A stretch of DNA of 64,000 bases from Salvator merianae (lineage: Eukaryota; Chordata; Lepidosauria; Squamata; Teiidae). The notes under the pieces are model-generated. The model saw nothing but the letters and a program-made list of their open reading frames with translations. It was not told the origin of the DNA and did not search any database. The stretch lies in NCBI GenBank assembly GCA_003586115.2, contig QVOM02000126.1, forward strand, positions 55,238,047-55,302,046, written 5' to 3'. The first letter of the stretch is position 1. Every line of letters starts with the position of its first letter. The position numbers were made by a program, and so were the translations under genes. Shown here piece by piece: positions 58,911-64,000 of this stretch.

Positions 58911-58959
58911 CTGTAACTTAAGATCTGCCAGTGAGGCACTCATGGCTGTGCAGCCATGC

Positions 58960-59260
58960 TCTGTAGTTAAATGGATTAGGATACTTGAAAGGGCCTTTTT
59001 GGTGATAGCCTCAGATTACTGAGTGACTTCTCTGAAGTGTGTCAGGCATCTTCACTGCATGCATTTAGATGTCTGGTGAAGATGGACCTCTTCACTCTGG
59101 CCTCTGACACTGCTGTTTATTACTTTAGTGAGTACACTTCTATTGGGGTTTTATATTGGTTTTATTGTGACCTGCACTAAAACACAAGGTATGAAGACAG
59201 GAAAACATAAGCATAAACTGAAATAAGGTAGGCCTGTGTGAAATAAAAGACAGACAAAAA
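58960..59260 (+). mobile_element. L2-clade LINE 3' end
   Basis: gaaagggcctttttggtgat (58989-59008), then gtctggtgaagatggacctc followed by ttcactctggcct match the closing ORF region of L2-type LINEs. A T-rich 3' region with ttttattgtgacctgcac follows. It lies tail-away from the minus-strand fragment next door, so these are two separate insertions. Confidence 0.55.
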
Positions 59261-60729
59261 ATGTCTTATTAATTATTTAATTATTTTGTTTTGGCACCAA
59301 TCTGAGATTTGACACCTCAGCAAACTGATTGCAAGCTGACTGCAACACACCAAATACATCAAGATTTCTGATTATTTTCACCCACTGTTGAGAAAAATTC
59401 TGGTCACCTCTGCCCAAGAGTGGCACGTGTACATAGCAGTGTATAACAAAGCTCCCCCACCTATTACCTTTAAGCCTCATTATAACATGAATCAGGGAGC
59501 ACCTTGATGTGTCAAAAGTATATACAGCTAAAGCCAGGACTCTCTAGGTATCTTTCCAGAGGTTACACTGTGCTTTTCAATTCACACATATGATCAAAAA
59601 TATTAAAAACCGCTGCCTGGGGAATGAGCTGAAGGAGAAATAGATCAACCCCCCTGCTGTTTCCGGAATAAGCTAGAATATTGTCTTTTTACCCGTTTCA
59701 TTAACATTGCAAACATAAAAAGAAATATATATTCTGAAAAGTCCATGTGGATACCCTGGAAATTACACTATATTGGAGGCTTTGTTTAAGAGGACAACGT
59801 TGATGATATTTTGGTTGTATAAAATGTATAACAGTAAAGTGCTCAAGCAATATGGTTGAAGAAACATCACAACAGGATTTTATCCCTACTTTTTTCCAAA
59901 TTATATCTTTACTCATCTCATTATTCTTCTACATTCTTAATGTTTAGTATTAAGAGATGATATGGGGAGATGAAACATAGCAAGAAATAATATGGGAGAT
60001 AAAATACATGCACTCTTTAGCAAATATTTGACTATAAAAATAAATTTGCTGATGATATGAACAGAGAAAACATTAAAGATGCTTCCATCTTCCAAATTCT
60101 GTTCTTCAGAAGTTTCCTTTCTACCAGTTTTAAATCTGATTCTCCCCATTTCTAAATTAGCTTGCATTTTAAAAAAGTTTTATTACTTATGAAACATCTT
60201 ACAATTGCATTTTGTATATAATTTGCACACACAAAATTACTTTCAGAGAAATTTTCTACAATATGATGCACTTCAACATGTGCTGTCCCTAATATACACA
60301 TTTCTGCATCCATCTTTCTTTAAAATAAGCAGTTTGTTTAACAGAAATTCAGATATGTGTGAATTTCACTTCTCATATTTGGTTCTCATATTTTTTTGAC
60401 AAAAGTGATCTTTGTACAGTTTCAAGTTAATTAAATGAATTTCTCTCCCATTCCCATGGGCTCCCACAAAACTGTAAAGCCCAAAAGAAAGGAACTGGAT
60501 CATTGGCCAGAAAATGTACAGTATGGTGGCCAATTATTAATATTTGTGGATCCAACCATGGTTTGAAGAGATCAGAAGTAAGGTTCTGTGAAAGGTCTTG
60601 CCTCTCTAACACTGCCCTGCCGGTTCTGCTACATAGGTGACCACTGAATGCTATGACAAAGAAGGGTCTTTTCCATATCTCTACAATATGTCCTTCTCAT
60701 AATGGGATAGAAGGATATCATATGATATT
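59261..60729. other. unassigned AT-rich sequence
   Basis: No gene or repeat recognised. Confidence 0.45.
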
Positions 60730-61049
60730 GGCTGTGTCTCCACTTCCAAATGGAGTTACCAGAAGATGCTCCAGAAGGTGTTCACTCAACCATGTCTCTA
60801 TTTGAAGTAGCAGCAGGTGTTTCACAGTGATCATGCAGCCCTCTTTATAGATGTAATCACTGTTAGAGGTGCCATGTTCACAGTACACAGTTTTGAGGTC
60901 TGTATAGAGACATCAGGATTGGTCACTGAAAATGGCACCTCCATGCTCCAAAATAGAGACATGGAAGCATCATTTTCAGTGGCTGACTGGAGCATCTTCC
61001 ATATGGACCCACAGCAGAGCAGTCTTGCTCCATAAGTGGAGATTTGACC
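60730..61049. mobile_element. palindromic MITE candidate
   Basis: The left end ggctgtgtctccacttcc and right end agtggagatttgacc are imperfect inverted repeats. Inside, gaggtgccatgttcac pairs with cactgaaaatggcacctc, and ccatgtctctattttg-type words recur inverted. Flanking triplets are att and ata. Possibly related to the GGCTGTGTCCACAC group. Confidence 0.5.
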
Positions 61050-61211
61050 ATAGAACTATAAGCAGTATGAGGAAAGTTAAGTTGTAAAGGGCTCTGGGCA
61101 TCCACTACAAAACTCTGAAATGGACCTGGTAGCTTATTGATCATGTACAGTAAGTTTGCATGGTCCTGGATATAAGCACCACTTCTCTCCTTGATTATGC
61201 ACTAGACTTCT

Positions 61212-61349
61212 ACCATGCAATAGTGATTAGAATATTGGATGAGGACCTAGGGTACCGTGGAAGTTCACTGGGTAATGTTGGACCAATCACTGCCTCCCAG
61301 TCTAACCAACTTCAGAAAATTGTTTGGATGAGAGAAATAAACAAATAAA
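61212..61349 (+). mobile_element. tRNA-derived SINE, partial
   Basis: The A-box region tagtgattagaatattggat followed by gaggacctaggg is joined to gttcactgggtaatgttgga followed by ccaatcactgcctcccagtc. This matches a squamate tRNA-headed SINE in which the B-box segment between them has been deleted. It ends in aaataaacaaataaat. Confidence 0.6.
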
Positions 61350-62273
61350 TGCACCGGACTATCTACCATTACATGAACTTATCAAACACAAGGCTAACCA
61401 ATTAGCACTTCTTGTTACAGTCGTCACATGGGGTCTAGTGAAACTGTAGAATAAGAACATGCCCCCATACTATAGGCCTGTCCCTTCAAAGAGAAATGTA
61501 ATTTTATTTAGAACAAATTATGTTCCCAAACACGAGTTGAATATTATATAGCTGTGCACTTCTCACTTCTCCAAAAGGAAAGATCTTTGAGTGAAAAACT
61601 GCAAAGTATAAGCCCACGCCACTTTTACAATATTTCTGCATTATAAACAAGTAGGATAACATTTTCATTTATAGAAAGAAGCTCTGCTGTATGGATAAAA
61701 CCACAGAACCCAGCAGCCTTTCTATCCTGCCCCCTCTCTGCCTGTTGTCCTCATCTGCTTCAAAAGCACACACATAATTATAAGTCATGATTCACTCAAT
61801 CTCCTATTTTCAATCTTTTAACTCTGCATGTCGATATTGTACACACCTGTGTTCAGCCAGAAATTACTCTCGATGCTGCTAGGCCTCGTCTTTTTTCTGT
61901 GAAGGAGAGCCGTGTTTCAAGTAATTCCTCCTCTTTAAGTGTGGTCAGATGAAGGCAAACTGGTTATGCACTGTCAATCAGAAAGGGGTTATTTTACTTA
62001 CTGGATATTTGAGGTCATAGGAAATCTGAATGGAATGGAGAAAATTACGGGCTGACAATTTGATGAGAGAGCAGATGGAAACAACCATTTTGTAGGCATT
62101 GCTGAAAATTTGCTCATTTCAGCAATAACAAAGTCCCAATAACCTCAAGTCTTCACATGGACTTAACAGCTTCAGAACCACCAGCACATCTGAGCAAGTG
62201 TAGCATGACTATAGGTTTGACTGAACCAATCTGGCACCCTTTCGTGTGGCTAGAAACTGGAGATATACCAAAG
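61350..62273. other. unassigned sequence
   Basis: No gene or repeat recognised. Confidence 0.45.
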
Positions 62274-62583
62274 TAGTGCATTTCTAAACTAGTTTGAATT
62301 GAACCAGGTGGTTCAACCATTTCAAATTCAAACCCAAACCATCCCCATTCAATGGGCTTGGTTCAAACTGAAACTGAAACTGAAACTGAGAGGTTTGTTC
62401 AAACTGGCTCATATTTGGCTGCAACTGTCCTTTCAAAAGAGATTTTTTCATCAATTTTTAAAAGTTTAAAGCAAACAAACAGGTTCAAACCTGTTAGACG
62501 TTGGAACTCAAACTGGATGGAGCCTGTTTGACCCAGCTTGAATTTGAACCAAACCACAATTTTAGAGTTCCTGCACATCTCCA
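62274..62583. mobile_element. hAT-like element, GTTTGAACC-rich family
   Basis: The left end tagtgcatttctaaactagt and right end gttcctgcacatctcca are decayed hAT-type ends. The interior is full of gtttgaa and ttcaaac words, including gttcaaactgaaactgaaac with a short gaaact tandem. Flanking octamers match at four of eight. Confidence 0.5.
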
Positions 62584-62920
62584 TTAAAAACTCCTTACCC
62601 AGCAGGAATTATCAGGACAAATTTTCATGAAACTGGGGCATTGCTAAGCATCAGCTCCAGCCATTTGCAATTATTCTGTGGAATGGGTCATTTTTCAATG
62701 CAGTCTACCCAAAGTCCATCTTACAGTGTAGTCATCAGCAGTGATCCAGAGATTGAGAGCGCAGAACCCTGACTTTGTTTTTCCCTAATCTCTCTTTGAT
62801 CTGCAGCTCCACTTGAAGCTTTGCTCCTTCCTCTGCAATCCTAATTTACTGGCTATGACTGGAAGATATGGGATGTACTTAGAAATCAGCCATTTTGTAA
62901 TTTATAGTGCCAGGTCCTAG
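62584..62920. other. unassigned sequence
   Basis: No gene or repeat recognised. Confidence 0.45.
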
Positions 62921-63113
62921 CCAGCGGAGGCTGGTGGCTTTAAGCCCAGGTGTTTGCACCCTGTGCAAAGCACACCATGACTGTGGGGCCTCTGTACTGC
63001 CTCAGCAGGTCGCCTAGCAACCTGCTGATGCAGTACAGAGGCCCCACAAACAGCCATGGCATGCTTTGTGCAGGACGCAAACACCCGGGTTTAAAGCCAC
63101 TGGTTGCCACTGG
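62921..63113. mobile_element. long foldback element
   Basis: Arms of about 90 bp pair with few mismatches around a loop near 63010-63022: ccagcggaggctggtggctt pairs with aagccactggttgccactgg, ggtgtttgcaccctgtgcaa with the ttgtgcaggacgcaaacacc side, and tggggcctctgtactgc with gcagtacagaggcccca. No target duplication or known terminus is seen. Transcribed, it would form one long hairpin. Confidence 0.75.
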
Positions 63114-64000
63114 TCTCAACTAAAGATTTCAGCCTTCATTGCAAGCTCCCTTTAAAACTGAAGTGAAATTTGCAGACTCTAGATATTACAGTGAAGAAAG
63201 TAATTAATAATGCTATTACAGAACAACACCCAATAATACAATACAGAGTCAAAATAATTCAATGCAGCATGATAACCCTTAAAAATAATTGTTAAAACTG
63301 CCTAGGAATCATTAAAGCATCTTGCTAGATTTTTAAATACCGTACGATAAACCTTCGATCTTTTAACTACTCAATAAAATGTCTTTAAATACCCATTAGA
63401 AACATTAAATCAGGCTTTCTTGGTACAGAACTGAAATGTCTTCTATTTGCAATAAATAATCAAGACTTTTAAAAAAATGTTTTTACAAGTATCTTAGCAT
63501 GCCATAATCATCATCCATCAGGATATAAGGGAGCAATAATCTTAGGAGAGAAAGTCCAAGAGGAGGTTTCCACTGGAGATATGTAATACATGTTAGGAAA
63601 GCTTTAAGTAGGGATGGACAAACACTTTGAATCCAATGCAGTCAACTGGATTCCTACTGATGACTGGATGCAACAATTTATTTGAACAGTGCGTGCATAT
63701 GAACTGTACCTCACTTCAACTCCAAGAAGTGAGCAGACTTCAGAAAATTTCCAGAAACATTAAACAGAAAGGCAGGTCGGACCTCTTGAACCTGCCATTT
63801 TCACTCCAAAACCAAAAGCACCCAAAGATTGCCAATATCGTAGGATAGTTTGCAGAAGCGCTCCAGGTGACTTCCTACAAATACCCAAGAGCCTCCTCAG
63901 TAGCTTAAAAGAGTTACTGCAATGGCCAATTATCAAGCAAGTCAGCTGCAGACCAGAAAAGTTCATAACGTTGCTAGCAGCTTACAGCTCAGTGAGAGAC
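63114..64000. other. unassigned; hAT-like start at 63609
   Basis: tagggatggacaaacac at 63609 looks like a hAT left end, but no matching right end occurs before the window stops. No gene recognised. Confidence 0.35.

Noticed and set aside
1..64000. CRISPR array, bacterial operons, prophage or tRNA/rRNA genes
   Set aside because: No regularly spaced direct repeats with unique spacers, no operon-like gene packing, and no intact cloverleaf was found; the repeats are those of a vertebrate genome.

Overview
This is a stretch of intergenic or intronic DNA from a vertebrate, most probably a squamate reptile (lizard or snake). It is AT-rich and CpG-poor overall, and I can assemble no intact gene, rRNA or tRNA gene, or bacterial feature. 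The squamate call rests on the repeats: decayed L2-clade, L1-clade and R4/Dong-like LINE fragments, a tRNA-headed SINE with an RTE/Bov-B-like tail, a dispersed repeat starting agccctgctggatca, hAT MITEs with TAGGGATGTGCA ends, and many short microsatellites. The species cannot be told from this window.

Layout. 0.7-2.4 kb holds an L2 LINE on the minus strand, broken by two MITEs. 3.5-4.3 kb is a hAT element with a perfect 8-bp target duplication. 8-19.5 kb carries a 1.1-kb palindrome-rich MITE, several smaller MITEs and L2 remnants. 19.7-29.3 kb holds a possible TIR element, L1 and R4 remnants, and an L1 fragment with two nested MITEs; one of these can be removed on paper together with one 3-bp target copy so that the L1 frame is continuous. 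31-46 kb is dense in the same MITE family, with a CpG-rich 638-bp member at 40.35 kb and one MITE nested in another at 41 kb. 46.7-54 kb contains hAT elements, a microsatellite cluster, a second complete hAT (1,129 bp) and two more MITEs. 54-64 kb is mostly unassigned, with L2 pieces, a SINE and a long foldback at 62.9 kb.

Main result. At least sixteen copies belong to a family, or a set of related families, with ends like GGGCCTKTTYRCACTT. Longer copies have a hairpin just inside each end. Eight copies are flanked by exact 3-bp direct repeats and four by repeats with one mismatch, which fits a PIF/Harbinger-like or other 3-bp-TSD transposase. Separately, hAT elements share ends but differ inside; two have perfect 8-bp duplications and two have 7/8 matches.

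The only candidate for host coding sequence is a 212-bp minus-strand open stretch at 26.7-26.9 kb bounded by splice-like sites; I cannot identify it. I found no convincing new biological system. Most open reading frames are short and fall in repeats or antisense to LINE fragments. Repeat-family names below come from recognition by eye, without any database search.
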